Part shown: positions 38,127-46,799 of the stretch, piece by piece
Numbering within the stretch: the stretch's first letter is position 1
Layout of the letters: each line of letters starts with the position of its first letter
Source: Paracoccus marinaquae
GTDB taxonomy: Bacteria; Pseudomonadota; Alphaproteobacteria; Rhodobacterales; Rhodobacteraceae
DNA: 64,000 nt
Direction: 5' to 3'
NCBI RefSeq assembly: GCF_018860165.1
Contig: NZ_JAHKNG010000017.1
Coordinates: forward strand, 20,890 to 84,889
Position numbers and translations under genes: made by a program
The notes under the pieces: model-generated
Databases searched by the model: none
What the model saw: only the letters and a program-made list of their open reading frames with translations
What the model was told of the DNA's origin: nothing

Positions 38127-38723
38127 TCACTGAACGGCCAGCCAGCCGAAATACAGGATGGCGACCGCCATGATCCACGACCCCGCCACGCGATAGCCGA
38201 TGCGGCTCAGTTCCCGTTGTTGCGAGGAGACGAAGGCGGTGAGGATCACGATGGCTGCGCCGGAACCGATCACGGTGGCGACCGAGGTCAGCAGGCGATC
38301 CCCCCAGCCATCCGCGTCCGGCACGGCATCGAGGCCGATGGCCAGCCCCCCGAACCCCGCGAGAACGGCAAGGAGGGCGTGCGGCAACCGTTTGCCCGCG
38401 ATGACGGACAGGCTGGCAAGGGCCGCCGCCGCAAGTGCCATGATCGTCGGCAGTCGGACCGGAAGCGACAGGAGCCCGCCAAGGGCAAGACCGGCGGCGA
38501 CGAAGCCCGCGAAGACCGGCACGCCGATCTGGCTGGCATGGCGGCCGTTCGTGCCAAGGTAAAGCCCGACCGCCAGAAGGCAAAGCAGTTCGGCCGGAAC
38601 CAGCAGCGGATGCAGAAGCCCTGAATAGAAGGCCCCCGCCGCCGCCAGATTGCCATGTGCCGATGCCGCCCCGGGCACCAGCAGCACAAGGACGGCGGCC
38701 AGCCCGACGAGGGATCTCCTCAC
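38127..38723 (-). CDS. HupE/UreJ-like membrane protein C
   Basis: The 198-residue protein starts at a GTG overlapping the stop of the gene before it (GTGA). After a signal-like segment (RSLVGLAAVLVLLVPGAASAHG) come about six membrane helices. The region GLLHPLLVPAELLCLLAVGLYLGT corresponds to the HupE signature (HPL..xDH..AM.AVG), but the Asp-His pair is replaced by Ala-Glu. Its metal-binding ability may therefore be altered. Last gene of a six-gene operon; convergent with the ion channel. Confidence 0.75.
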   Translation of the reverse strand: MRRSLVGLAAVLVLLVPGAASAHGNLAAAGAFYSGLLHPLLVPAELLCLLAVGLYLGTNGRHASQIGVPVFAGFVAAGLALGGLLSLPVRLPTIMALAAAALASLSVIAGKRLPHALLAVLAGFGGLAIGLDAVPDADGWGDRLLTSVATVIGSGAAIVILTAFVSSQQRELSRIGYRVAGSWIMAVAILYFGWLAVQ

Positions 38724-39316
38724 ACCACACCAGTCAGGAAACCGACGCCGCCAAGGGCGATGACCGCCCCCGCCGCGCGAACCGCCAGCCTGCCGGGCTC
38801 GGTCCGCGCAAGGCTGCCGAACAGAATGCCCGTCAGATGCAGGACGCCCGTGGCGATGACGAAGCCAAGCGCGAAGGACAGGGCATCTGCCTCTCCGGGC
38901 ATCTCGGCCCCATGGGCGTAGCCGTGAAAGATGGCGAAGAAGCCGACCAGCACGGCGGCAAGCCAGAGCGGTGCCCGGGCGCCCAGGGCAACACAGAGCC
39001 CCAGAACGATGGCCGACAGCGCAATCCCGGTTTCCACCGAGGGCAGCGGCATGCCGACCATGCCCATGACCCCGCCAAGCGCCATCACCAGCGGAAAGAT
39101 CACCGGCAGCAGCCAGATCGCCGGGCGGCCGAGAAAGACCCCCCAGAGGCCGACGGCCACCATGGCCATCACATGATCCGCGCCCAGCAGCGGATGCACG
39201 AACCCGCTGATCAGACCGCCACCGGCCCCCTCGCCGACATGCGCCCGGGCCACGGAGGACAGGGCGGGAACGAGGGCTGCGGCCAGCCCGAGGCAAGCAG
39301 GTTTCGCAAAGCGCAT
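38720..39316 (-). CDS. HupE/UreJ family membrane protein B (Ni/Co permease type)
   Basis: The 198-residue protein has an N-terminal signal or first helix ending in RAHVGEG. The intact family signature FVHPLLGADHVMAMVAVGLWG follows near residue 39-59, with five further helices and HGYAHGAEMP near 130. HupE and UreJ proteins are secondary permeases for nickel or cobalt, usually next to hydrogenase or urease genes. None is present here. Between two divergent paralogues in the same operon. Confidence 0.87.
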   Translation of the reverse strand: MRFAKPACLGLAAALVPALSSVARAHVGEGAGGGLISGFVHPLLGADHVMAMVAVGLWGVFLGRPAIWLLPVIFPLVMALGGVMGMVGMPLPSVETGIALSAIVLGLCVALGARAPLWLAAVLVGFFAIFHGYAHGAEMPGEADALSFALGFVIATGVLHLTGILFGSLARTEPGRLAVRAAGAVIALGGVGFLTGVV

Positions 39317-39324
39317 GATCGATC

Positions 39325-40344
39325 CTATGTGAAGGTTGCCTGAAGCCGCTCGAGTGCCCAGAAGGTGGCGAGGATCCCGATGGCATAACTGGACACGAGG
39401 ACGGCCCGGCCGGGGATCGGGAAGATGCGCCGAATGGCCGCGATGGTGGCCAGAACGACGGCGATGAAGATCAGCTGGCCGATCTCGATGCCGATATTGA
39501 ACATCAGCAACGCCAGCGGAATGTCCCCCTGCGGAAAGCCCAGATCCAGCAACGCCCCGGCGAAGCCGAAACCGTGCAGAAGGCCAAAGAGGAACGCGAC
39601 GATCCAGGGCCAGCGGATCATGGCGCTTGTCACCCCGCGTTCGCGTCGGACCGCCTCGACCGCGACCAGGGCGATGCTGGCCGCAACCAGCGTGTCGACC
39701 GGCCCGGGCGGCAGGCTGACCAGACCGAAGGTCGCCAGCGCCAGGGTGATCGAATGCGCGACGGTAAAGGCGGTGATGGTCTTCAGCAGCATCCGCCAGT
39801 CGCGGACGATCAGCAGCAGCGAGGCCACGAACAGAAGGTGATCGGTGCCCGTGAGGATATGGTCGATCCCCTGCCGCAGATAGGTCAGCGCGATGTCCAG
39901 CAGCCCGCGTTCGGGATCGATCTCGATCCAGGGCCGCGAGGGCCGCACCAGCGCCGTCGCCTGCCCGCCCCTGCCATCGCCGATGCGCACCAGAACGTCT
40001 GTGATCGTCCCCTCGAGGCCGACGAAACCGATCCGCTGGCCGGCAAGACCGCCCGGAATTTCGATCGCGCGCCGTTCGATCACCGATCCCGGCAGGGGCT
40101 GGATCTTGGGCGGTGCCAGAACCTTCGCCTCTGCCGGCAGGTCCAGCACCACGGGCAATGACATGCCCGACAGCAATGGCGTCCGCCAGATCAGCGTATA
40201 GCGATCCGCGCCCAAGGGATCGATCTGCAGATAGGCCGGCCTGACATCATGGGCGGCGGCCGGGCCAATGACCGCCACCAGCGGCAGGAACCCGAGGACC
40301 AGAGTGGCACAGAGCGCCCAGAGGCCACGCGCCGCCCGTGTCAT
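39325..40344 (-). CDS. HupE/UreJ_2 family membrane protein A with periplasmic N-domain
   Basis: The 339-residue protein has a signal peptide (LCATLVLGFLPLVAVIGPAAAHD), then a beta-rich extracytoplasmic domain (residues 32-150). A six-helix membrane part begins with QGIDHILTGTDHLLFV (158-173), which holds two Asp-His pairs resembling HupE metal motifs, followed by TVAHSITLALATFG and LFGLLHGFGFAGALLDLGFP. The signature His/Asp set is complete, unlike protein C. The start overlaps the PpiC gene stop by 4 bp. Probable metal permease or sensor of the operon. Confidence 0.83.
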   Translation of the reverse strand: MTRAARGLWALCATLVLGFLPLVAVIGPAAAHDVRPAYLQIDPLGADRYTLIWRTPLLSGMSLPVVLDLPAEAKVLAPPKIQPLPGSVIERRAIEIPGGLAGQRIGFVGLEGTITDVLVRIGDGRGGQATALVRPSRPWIEIDPERGLLDIALTYLRQGIDHILTGTDHLLFVASLLLIVRDWRMLLKTITAFTVAHSITLALATFGLVSLPPGPVDTLVAASIALVAVEAVRRERGVTSAMIRWPWIVAFLFGLLHGFGFAGALLDLGFPQGDIPLALLMFNIGIEIGQLIFIAVVLATIAAIRRIFPIPGRAVLVSSYAIGILATFWALERLQATFT

Positions 40345-41300
40345 TGCATCACCAGCGATGTCGTGCCGTTCCGGCTGCTGGCGGTCTCTTCCGACAGCAG
40401 GCCGGCGACCGACGCCGCGTCGGGCATGACGATGCTGTAGCGCGACAGCATCTCATCATAGGCGCGCTTGCGGATCTCCTGATAACGCTCTTCATGCCAG
40501 GCCGAGAGGACCGCTTCGCGCACCGAATCCAGATCCGCGATATGGCCGGCCTCCATCGAGTCGATCCAGACCAGATGCCAGCCATAGCCCGAGCGGATCG
40601 GCCCGGCCCATCGGCCCGGTTGCTGCGCATAGAGTTCGGCCGCGAAATCCGGCCCGAACTCCTTGGTGACCTCCATCGGGTTCTTGCCGCCGTAATAGTC
40701 GCGGAACATGAACGGATCCGCCAGTCCGGCCAGATCCGGATCGGCCGGCCCGGTATTGCCCAGCCGTGCCAGAAGGTCGGCCGCCGCCGCGCGCGCGCCT
40801 TCGCCGCCGCGCTTGTCGGTCGAGAAAAAGAGGTGCCGGAAATTCGCCCGCGGCTGGACGGCGAAACGTGCGGCGTTCCTGTCATACCATGCGCGCAGAA
40901 CCTCGTCCGACGGCGCATCCAGGGCCGCAAGGTCGGCCAGCAGGAAATCCATCTTCTGGGCCAGCCGACGGTTGATGATCTCGTCGTTCTGGTCGAGGCC
41001 AAGGGACAGCGCCTCTCGCACAAGGACGCGCTCGACAGCCTCCTGCTGGGCAAGATCGCGCAGTTGCTCGGCGGTGGGTATGACGCGGCCCTGTGCCACG
41101 ACGACCAGTGCTATCTGGCGCAGGTCGTCCTCGGTGATTTCGATCCGCAGCGGATCGGCCGGGGCCGCCACGCGTTCCGGGGCGCCTGCCGCGAAGGCGG
41201 CAAACAGGATCGCGCCGCCGATCAGAAAATGTGTCAGCGGATCACGCAGGACGGCCCGCACAAGCCGGCGCCGCGGGGGCGATTGCGAAGGGTCAGTCAT
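40341..41300 (-). CDS. Membrane-anchored PpiC/SurA-type peptidyl-prolyl isomerase
   Basis: The 319-residue protein has a basic cytoplasmic start, one membrane helix (FLIGGAILFAAFAAG, near residue 25-40), and a helical chaperone region (DDLRQIALVVVAQGR, EAVERVLVREALSLGLDQND). A parvulin-like domain follows with RANFRHLFFSTDKRG near 150 and GRWAGPIRSGYGWHLVWID near 240, the parvulin QPG..G....GYH pattern. It should fold exported proteins at the periplasmic face of the membrane; operon partners are the obvious clients. It overlaps both neighbours (8 and 4 bp). Confidence 0.85.
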   Translation of the reverse strand: MTDPSQSPPRRRLVRAVLRDPLTHFLIGGAILFAAFAAGAPERVAAPADPLRIEITEDDLRQIALVVVAQGRVIPTAEQLRDLAQQEAVERVLVREALSLGLDQNDEIINRRLAQKMDFLLADLAALDAPSDEVLRAWYDRNAARFAVQPRANFRHLFFSTDKRGGEGARAAAADLLARLGNTGPADPDLAGLADPFMFRDYYGGKNPMEVTKEFGPDFAAELYAQQPGRWAGPIRSGYGWHLVWIDSMEAGHIADLDSVREAVLSAWHEERYQEIRKRAYDEMLSRYSIVMPDAASVAGLLSEETASSRNGTTSLVMQ

Positions 41301-42381
41301 GGTTCAGGTTCAGACTCGATTTGGCCTCGATGTCGGGGCTGAGATTGACATAGCTTACCGCCGCGAATTCCCCGGCCGGGTCGGCAATGGCTTCGTCGTT
41401 GAGAAGGTTCACATAGTCTTCGGTCGCGCCCCATTCCTGCCATCGGATCAGATCGGGCGCGACGAAACCGGCCATCGCCGGCCGTTCCCGGACGAAATCG
41501 CGCAGGGTCGAGACGATCCGGGCGCGCGGGATCACCGTCCCGATATCACCGTGAACCGAGAGGGCAAGCAGCGCGGCCTCGATTTCCGCAGGCCCGCGCC
41601 TGCGGTCCAGCAGGTAATGCGTCCCGATCCAGTCGACGACATCCGCCCCCCTCAGATCAAGCCGCGCCGCCAGCAGGGCGGAAAGCTGACTGGCATCGCC
41701 GGCCATCTCGCCCAGAAGCGCGTCATCCACCCAGGCCGATGCCTGATCGTCGCCGGTTGCTCCCAGCATCAGGATGAAGGCCACGCGATGCCCCGGATGC
41801 GCCTCCGCCGCGATCCGGGACATGAGATCGGCGGGGGAAAACGCCTCACCCAGTTCACGGATCGCGGCGTAGGGCGCCCGGGACAACTCGCCATGCGCCC
41901 AGGCCTCGATTTCCGGCGCCCCGCTGTCCAGATGCGGCGCGATCAGCCGCAACCTTTCCTGCCAGGCGGCAGCTTTCGCGCCGCTATCCTCGACTGCATC
42001 GGGGGAACCGGAATTTGCCAACCTGCCCAGCCAGCCGGCATGGGATGGATCGTTACGTCCCTGCCGGGACCAGAAATGCCCAAGACCGCTGCGGATCAGC
42101 AATTCCGCCTGTCCATCGGCGCCCCCCCCGGCGGGCGGAAGCTCAGTATTCAGCTGACCGATATCGACCGGCCCTTCGGCCTTCAGCGTGGCAAGGATCC
42201 GCCAGAACCCGCCGTCCTCCGAGGGCACCGCCAGAACCGCCTGGTCGGCGTCATCCAGCCGCTGCCCCGGCGCAAGATCGACGGCGGACAGGCAGATCGC
42301 GCAGGCCGCCGCCGCCCCGCCGAGGGCGGCGGCACCCACGGCGCCCAGTGCAAGGAGCCCGAGATGCCGCAGCAGTCTCAT
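41293..42381 (-). CDS. Secreted helical protein with CxxC motif, function unknown
   Basis: The 362-residue protein starts with a signal peptide (LRHLGLLALGAVGAAALGGAAA). The mature start ACAICLSAVDLAPGQRL has the pair Cys-Ala-Ile-Cys, which could bind a metal or redox partner; lipoprotein processing at the first Cys is possible but the lipobox (AAAC) is weak. The rest is Ala/Leu-rich helical with short repeats resembling HEAT-like hairpins (DLMSRIAAEAHPGHRVAFIL, SQLSALLAARLDLRGADVVD). I do not recognise a family. The start overlaps the DUF3604 stop (ATGA), so it is tied to that gene. Confidence 0.7.
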   Translation of the reverse strand: MRLLRHLGLLALGAVGAAALGGAAAACAICLSAVDLAPGQRLDDADQAVLAVPSEDGGFWRILATLKAEGPVDIGQLNTELPPAGGGADGQAELLIRSGLGHFWSRQGRNDPSHAGWLGRLANSGSPDAVEDSGAKAAAWQERLRLIAPHLDSGAPEIEAWAHGELSRAPYAAIRELGEAFSPADLMSRIAAEAHPGHRVAFILMLGATGDDQASAWVDDALLGEMAGDASQLSALLAARLDLRGADVVDWIGTHYLLDRRRGPAEIEAALLALSVHGDIGTVIPRARIVSTLRDFVRERPAMAGFVAPDLIRWQEWGATEDYVNLLNDEAIADPAGEFAAVSYVNLSPDIEAKSSLNLNHD

Positions 42382-44741
42382 TCCGAGGCGGTGGTCGGCG
42401 AGGCCGAGGGAACCGTGGCGTCGGTGACCTCGGTGCCGAGGAAGAGGGGCGGATCGATCACCTCGTAATTCGCGTAACCGAACTCGTTGCTGCGGGCAAA
42501 GACATAACTTGGCTTGGCGGCAGCGTCCGAGCCACCATCGCCACCGTCAGGTTTCGCCGCGACCTTGTAGACGGCATAGCTGTAGTCGCGGTTGCCGAAA
42601 TTGGTCACGATCTTGCCGTCGCTGATGGAATAGGCGCTGTTCGCCTCGCCGAGATAGGAATGGGCCTCGAGATCGCCGAATTCCGACGGCTGCGGAATGC
42701 GCGGATCGACATTCATGAACATCACAAGGCCCGTATCCGTCCATTGCGACTTGAGCAGACCGCCGGTCACGCTGTTCCTGAGCCACAGGAATTTCGCGGT
42801 CACAAGTTCCTTCAGCTCGTCATCGCTCAGGGCAACGGCACCCGCCTTTTCCAGATCCGCGACCGTCCGGCCTGCCGGCGCCTTCGCACGCATCTCGGCG
42901 GTTGGCGTGTACCAGATCGGCGAGGACCAGGCGCGCTCCTGCACGGTCGCGGCCACCATTTCCGGCGGCGAAACGCCCAACTCCTTGGCCTGGATGGTGG
43001 TCCAGCGCGGCGTCGGGATGGCCAATGCGCGGGCATAGTAGAAGGCATCCAGCGCAGGGTCGAAATCCGGATCGCGCCAACTGCCGATCAGCTCGGTCGC
43101 ACCGCTGGTGCCGTCATAGGTGGCCGCGAGGATATCCACCGTCGATTCGATCGCGGGAACCTTGCCGGTAAAGGGCTCCGGCACCCGTTCGCCCGACCAG
43201 ACGACGTCATGGACCTTCTCGAAGGACTGGCCGTCCTGCGACCATCCCTTCACGATCTGGATGCGGTCGAGGTTTTCTGCGGCGGGATCCTTGACCGCCC
43301 AGACCACGAACTCGGGCACGGGCTCGCCCGAGCGCGTCACCTGCGGCGGCGCCGGCAGGTCGGCGCCCATCGGAACCCCCTGGGCATAGGCCGCCGCCAC
43401 CCAATCCTCGCGGTCGGTGATATCCCCGAGGCTCCAGCCCGAGAAGAAGCGGATCTGCATCCGCGGACCACTGGTGGCAAAGGTTTCCTTGCGCTGCATC
43501 GCCTCGAACAGCGAAGCCCGCGTGTTCTCGTCGGCCCACAGACCGGTCAGGCCGGCGGGGTTCTCGAAACGGACATCGAGGCCGGCGAAATTGTGCCCGG
43601 CCATGCGCTCCTTGGTTGTTCCGTCAAGCCGCACATGGCCGCCGAAGAAGTTGGTCTGCCGGTAGGGCACCGCGGTATTGTGCGAATCCGATCCGCCGAC
43701 CACGCCGGTCTTGTAGGGGTTGTAGCCCTTGACCTGCTGCATGGTGATGCCGTCCTTCAGCGCCTGCCGCACATAGCTGCCGCCCAGCGTCACGAACCGG
43801 CCCTCCGGGTTACCAAGGAGGTAGTTCAGGATTTCGTAATTGGCGAATTCATCGGTCGGGGACAGCAGTGGATGGGTCTCGGAGGCGCCCTTGATCTGCT
43901 TGATCTCGGTCAGCTTCTCGTTGCGCATCCGCGCCTCGGCCCAAGCCTGGTCGATCGGGCGGCCCTTGAAATCGACCTCGGTGGGAAACATGATCCCCCC
44001 CGAAAGGTTTGCATTATGCGAAATCGCCAGCGCATCGTTGCCCGCCTGGCGCTGCTGATCCATCCAGTTCCACAGATCCTCGGGCGCCTGGCTTTCAAGC
44101 GAACTGTAGGGTCGGGCCGGCACCTTGGCGCAATCCTTGAAATAGACGTTGCGGTGCATGTTCCGGTAGTCCGGGTTCGAGGTCCATTCATAGGAACAGA
44201 AGGCGGTGAACTTGCCCGGCTCATTGGCCGCGTCGGCGGCCTTGTTGTTGTCCTGCCAGACCGTGTCCGAGATCTCGGGCTGCATCAGCGCCTCGATCGG
44301 CTTTTCCTCGATCATGCTGGTGCCGAGCCAGAGATAGATCCGCTGGATGTCGGCCGCATCATGCACGGCAAGCTCCTTCGCCACCGGCAGTTTGCTGATC
44401 GGCGATTGGGGGTCGTTCGACAGCCGCACGACCCCGGCATATTCGGAATGGTCGGTCACCCCCATCCAGTCGAGCGGTGTCGTGATCTGCACGTCATAGC
44501 CCAGCGGATGCTTGATCGGCTCGCCCCTGGCGTATTTCAGGGCATCGGCGGGCCCGGTGACGTGGTTGCCGAAGATATAGGCATCGAACGACCAGCTTGT
44601 ATGGACATGCTGTTCGCCGAAAAAGGCCTGACGGTCCGCCGGCGACTGGGCATCCGCCGCCCCGGCCCCCAACATCGCAATCCCGACAGCCGTCGTCAGC
44701 AGCAATCCGCGCCGACCTGTCAGTGCATCACAAGCGCACAT
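42378..44741 (-). CDS. DUF3604 PHP-like exported metalloprotein
   Basis: The 787-residue protein has an N-terminal export signal with a twin arginine (TGRRGLLLTTAVG) and ADAQ before the mature start, so Tat export is possible. It then shows a PHP-type metal pattern: EQHVHTSWSFDAY (HxH near residue 45), GVTDHSEYAG near 96, SHNANLSGG near 240, and GVVGGSDSHN near 350. DUF3604 proteins resemble PHP metal-dependent phosphoesterases; their substrate is not established. It leads the operon, with an AAAGGAAACGAGAG leader, and is followed by the CxxC protein, a prolyl isomerase and three HupE-like proteins. Confidence 0.88.
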   Translation of the reverse strand: MCACDALTGRRGLLLTTAVGIAMLGAGAADAQSPADRQAFFGEQHVHTSWSFDAYIFGNHVTGPADALKYARGEPIKHPLGYDVQITTPLDWMGVTDHSEYAGVVRLSNDPQSPISKLPVAKELAVHDAADIQRIYLWLGTSMIEEKPIEALMQPEISDTVWQDNNKAADAANEPGKFTAFCSYEWTSNPDYRNMHRNVYFKDCAKVPARPYSSLESQAPEDLWNWMDQQRQAGNDALAISHNANLSGGIMFPTEVDFKGRPIDQAWAEARMRNEKLTEIKQIKGASETHPLLSPTDEFANYEILNYLLGNPEGRFVTLGGSYVRQALKDGITMQQVKGYNPYKTGVVGGSDSHNTAVPYRQTNFFGGHVRLDGTTKERMAGHNFAGLDVRFENPAGLTGLWADENTRASLFEAMQRKETFATSGPRMQIRFFSGWSLGDITDREDWVAAAYAQGVPMGADLPAPPQVTRSGEPVPEFVVWAVKDPAAENLDRIQIVKGWSQDGQSFEKVHDVVWSGERVPEPFTGKVPAIESTVDILAATYDGTSGATELIGSWRDPDFDPALDAFYYARALAIPTPRWTTIQAKELGVSPPEMVAATVQERAWSSPIWYTPTAEMRAKAPAGRTVADLEKAGAVALSDDELKELVTAKFLWLRNSVTGGLLKSQWTDTGLVMFMNVDPRIPQPSEFGDLEAHSYLGEANSAYSISDGKIVTNFGNRDYSYAVYKVAAKPDGGDGGSDAAAKPSYVFARSNEFGYANYEVIDPPLFLGTEVTDATVPSASPTTASE

Positions 44742-45160
44742 CTCTCGTTTCCTTTTTCCCGTCGGCGCCCCGGACGCCGCGCCCGGACCTTGTCGCTGAT
44801 GGTGGCGCAGCCGGAAACGGAAGGCCGCCGCGAGACGACGGCCCCATCTCCAAAACCCCCAGTCAGGACCCGGTCATCATGGTATGTCTGTGCATTCTCG
44901 ACCGGTCGCGCCGCAGCAGACAGGACGACGATCCGCAGTCGAATCTCCTGATGCAAAGTGAAGCACCGTCTGCCTTGGCAAACTAACCATTTTGCGCCAC
45001 GAGACGCCAAATCCGCGACAGAAAGATGCGCGTCGGGAATACGCCGATACCCATGCATGACGGCGGCAGGACGGACCGGTCCGCCCCCCCAGCCGACACG
45101 GCCGCTGCGCGATTCGTCCTGAGAGGCCCTGTTCCGGGGCGGCGGGGGGCCGGGTCCGGC
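44742..45160. other. Intergenic interval, DUF3604 operon to leucine operon end (419 bp)
   Basis: No protein gene is supported. It holds the 5' leader of the DUF3604 operon, an imperfect palindrome at 44989-45012 and a 12-bp palindrome CGGACCGGTCCG near 45071. No U-tract terminator for the leucine operon was seen. Confidence 0.5.
44989..45012. promoter_or_regulatory. Possible operator upstream of the DUF3604 operon
   Basis: ATTTTGCG and CGCCAAAT form an inverted repeat with seven of eight pairs and an 8-base spacer, about 250 bases before the start codon. A regulator site is possible but unsupported otherwise. Confidence 0.25.
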
Positions 45161-45943
45161 TCAGCCCTGCCAGCGCGGCTTGCGCTTGTCGAAGAAGGCG
45201 CCGATCCCCTCGGGGGCCTCGTCGCCTTCCCAGACCGCGACCAGCCGGTCGATGCTGTCCTCGATCACCGCCTGGTCGATCCGCGGACCCAGTGCACGGC
45301 ATTGCGCCTTGGCCGCCGCGATGGCGCCCGGCGCCGCCTGCAGGAATGGCGCCACCTCGGCCTCGACCGCCGCGTCCAGTGCCTCGGGGGCGGTGCTGCG
45401 GGCCGCAAGGTTCAGCGCCACGGCCTCGCCAGCGTCAAAGAGCCGGGCCGAGAAATAGACCCGCCGCGCCCGATCCTCACCCATCCGCGCCAGAACATAG
45501 GGCCCGATCGTGGCCGGGATCAGGCCCAGCCGCACCTCGGTCAGCCCGAATTTCGCGCCCTCGGCCACGATGGCGATGTCGCAGACCGCCATCATGCCGA
45601 TACCGCCGCCGAATGCATTGCCATGGACACGCCCGATCAGCGGCTTCGGCAGCAGGTTCAGGGCCGACAGCATCCCGGCCAGCACCCGCGCGCCTGCGCG
45701 CCGGGTCTCGGCATCGGCGGCGATCTGCGCCTTCATCCAGCCCAGATCCCCGCCGGCGCAGAAGCTTGCGCCCTCGCCCGCCAGCACCACCACGCGCACG
45801 GCCGGATCGGCGCCAAGCCGTGCCGTGGCCTCGGTCAGTTCCTCCATCATCTGCTGGGACAGCGCATTGTGCTTGTCGGGCCGCGCCAGCCACAGCGTCG
45901 CCACGCCGCGCGCGTCAGTCCCGATCCGGATCGTTTCAAACAT
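45161..45943 (-). CDS. liuC: Methylglutaconyl-CoA hydratase (enoyl-CoA hydratase family)
   Basis: The enzyme hydrates 3-methylglutaconyl-CoA to HMG-CoA in leucine breakdown. The 260-residue crotonase-fold protein has LARPDKHNALSQQMMEELTE near residue 20 and the oxyanion loop VVLAGEGASFCAGGDLGWM near 58. KPLIGRVHGNAFGGGIGMMAVCDIA follows near 105, with GLTEVRLGLIPATIGPYV after it. The ATG at 45943 was taken because GGAGG sits six bases upstream; a GTG two codons earlier overlaps that site. It overlaps mvaB by 8 bp. Last gene of the leucine operon. Confidence 0.9.
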   Translation of the reverse strand: MFETIRIGTDARGVATLWLARPDKHNALSQQMMEELTEATARLGADPAVRVVVLAGEGASFCAGGDLGWMKAQIAADAETRRAGARVLAGMLSALNLLPKPLIGRVHGNAFGGGIGMMAVCDIAIVAEGAKFGLTEVRLGLIPATIGPYVLARMGEDRARRVYFSARLFDAGEAVALNLAARSTAPEALDAAVEAEVAPFLQAAPGAIAAAKAQCRALGPRIDQAVIEDSIDRLVAVWEGDEAPEGIGAFFDKRKPRWQG

Positions 45944-46799
45944 CTGCACCCTCCCGCATGGCCCGCGCCATCGCGGCCGCCTGCCCGATCACATCCATGT
46001 CCAGCCCGGTCGCATAGCCCTGCGCGGCCAGATGCGCGGCCACTTGCTCGGTCGCGACATTGCCCCTGGCCCCCGGCGCATAGGGGCAGCCGCCCAATCC
46101 CCCGACTGCCGCGTCGAAGGCCCGCAGCCCGCGCGCAAGGCTGGCATCGATATTCTGCAAGGCCCGGCCCGCCGTGTCATGGTAATGCCCGGCCAGCCGG
46201 TCGGCGGGCAGTTCGTCCAGCACCGCCGTCAGCATGGCGTCAATGGTCTCGGGGCGGCCCTGCCCGATCGTCTCGCCCAGGCTGATCTCATAGCAGCCCA
46301 TGTCGCGCAGCGCGGCGGCCACACGGGCGACATTTCCGGGCGGCGTCGGCCCGTCGAAGGGGCAATCCGTCACCACGCTGACATAGCCGCGCACGGGGAT
46401 GCCGTCCGCCCGTGCCGCCGCCGCCACCGGGGCCAGCCGGTCAAGGCTTTCGGCGATGGTCGCGTTCAGGTTGGCCTTGCTAAAGCCTTCCGAGGCGCTG
46501 GCAAAGATCGCCACCTCGCTGGCCCGCGCCGCGCGCGCGCCCTCGTACCCCTTCATGTTCGGCGTCAGCACCGCATAGCTGACCCCGGGCAGGCGGGCGA
46601 TCCCGGCCATCACCTCGGCGGCATCGCCCATCTGCGGCACCCATTTCGGGCTGACAAAGCTGGTCACCTCGATCCGCCGGAACCCGGCCCGCGACAGCAG
46701 ATCGACCAGCGCGATCTTTTCCGCCGCCGGGATCAGCCGCCTTTCGTTCTGCAACCCGTCGCGCGGGCCGACCTCGAAGATTTCGACCGCCTCAGGCAT
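45936..46799 (-). CDS. mvaB: Hydroxymethylglutaryl-CoA lyase
   Basis: The enzyme splits HMG-CoA into acetyl-CoA and acetoacetate, ending leucine degradation. The 287-residue TIM-barrel protein starts MPEAVEIFEVGPRDGLQNE, the family motif with metal and substrate residues. It has VTSFVSPKWVPQMGDAAEV near 45, YVSVVTDCPFDG near 160, ISLGETIGQGRP, and GHYHDTAGRALQNI near 207. GGLGGCPYAPGARGNVATE holds the conserved Cys loop near 240-260. The start overlaps the end of the GST gene by 8 bp. Confidence 0.95.
   Translation of the reverse strand: MPEAVEIFEVGPRDGLQNERRLIPAAEKIALVDLLSRAGFRRIEVTSFVSPKWVPQMGDAAEVMAGIARLPGVSYAVLTPNMKGYEGARAARASEVAIFASASEGFSKANLNATIAESLDRLAPVAAAARADGIPVRGYVSVVTDCPFDGPTPPGNVARVAAALRDMGCYEISLGETIGQGRPETIDAMLTAVLDELPADRLAGHYHDTAGRALQNIDASLARGLRAFDAAVGGLGGCPYAPGARGNVATEQVAAHLAAQGYATGLDMDVIGQAAAMARAMREGADV

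Noticed and set aside
38127..40344. HupE genes as part of a hydrogenase or urease cluster
   Set aside because: No hydrogenase, urease or accessory gene occurs in the window.
42015..44951. Very long plus-strand open frame opposite the DUF3604 operon
   Set aside because: Shadow of strong coding on the minus strand; composition rich in Arg, His and Pro with no motif.
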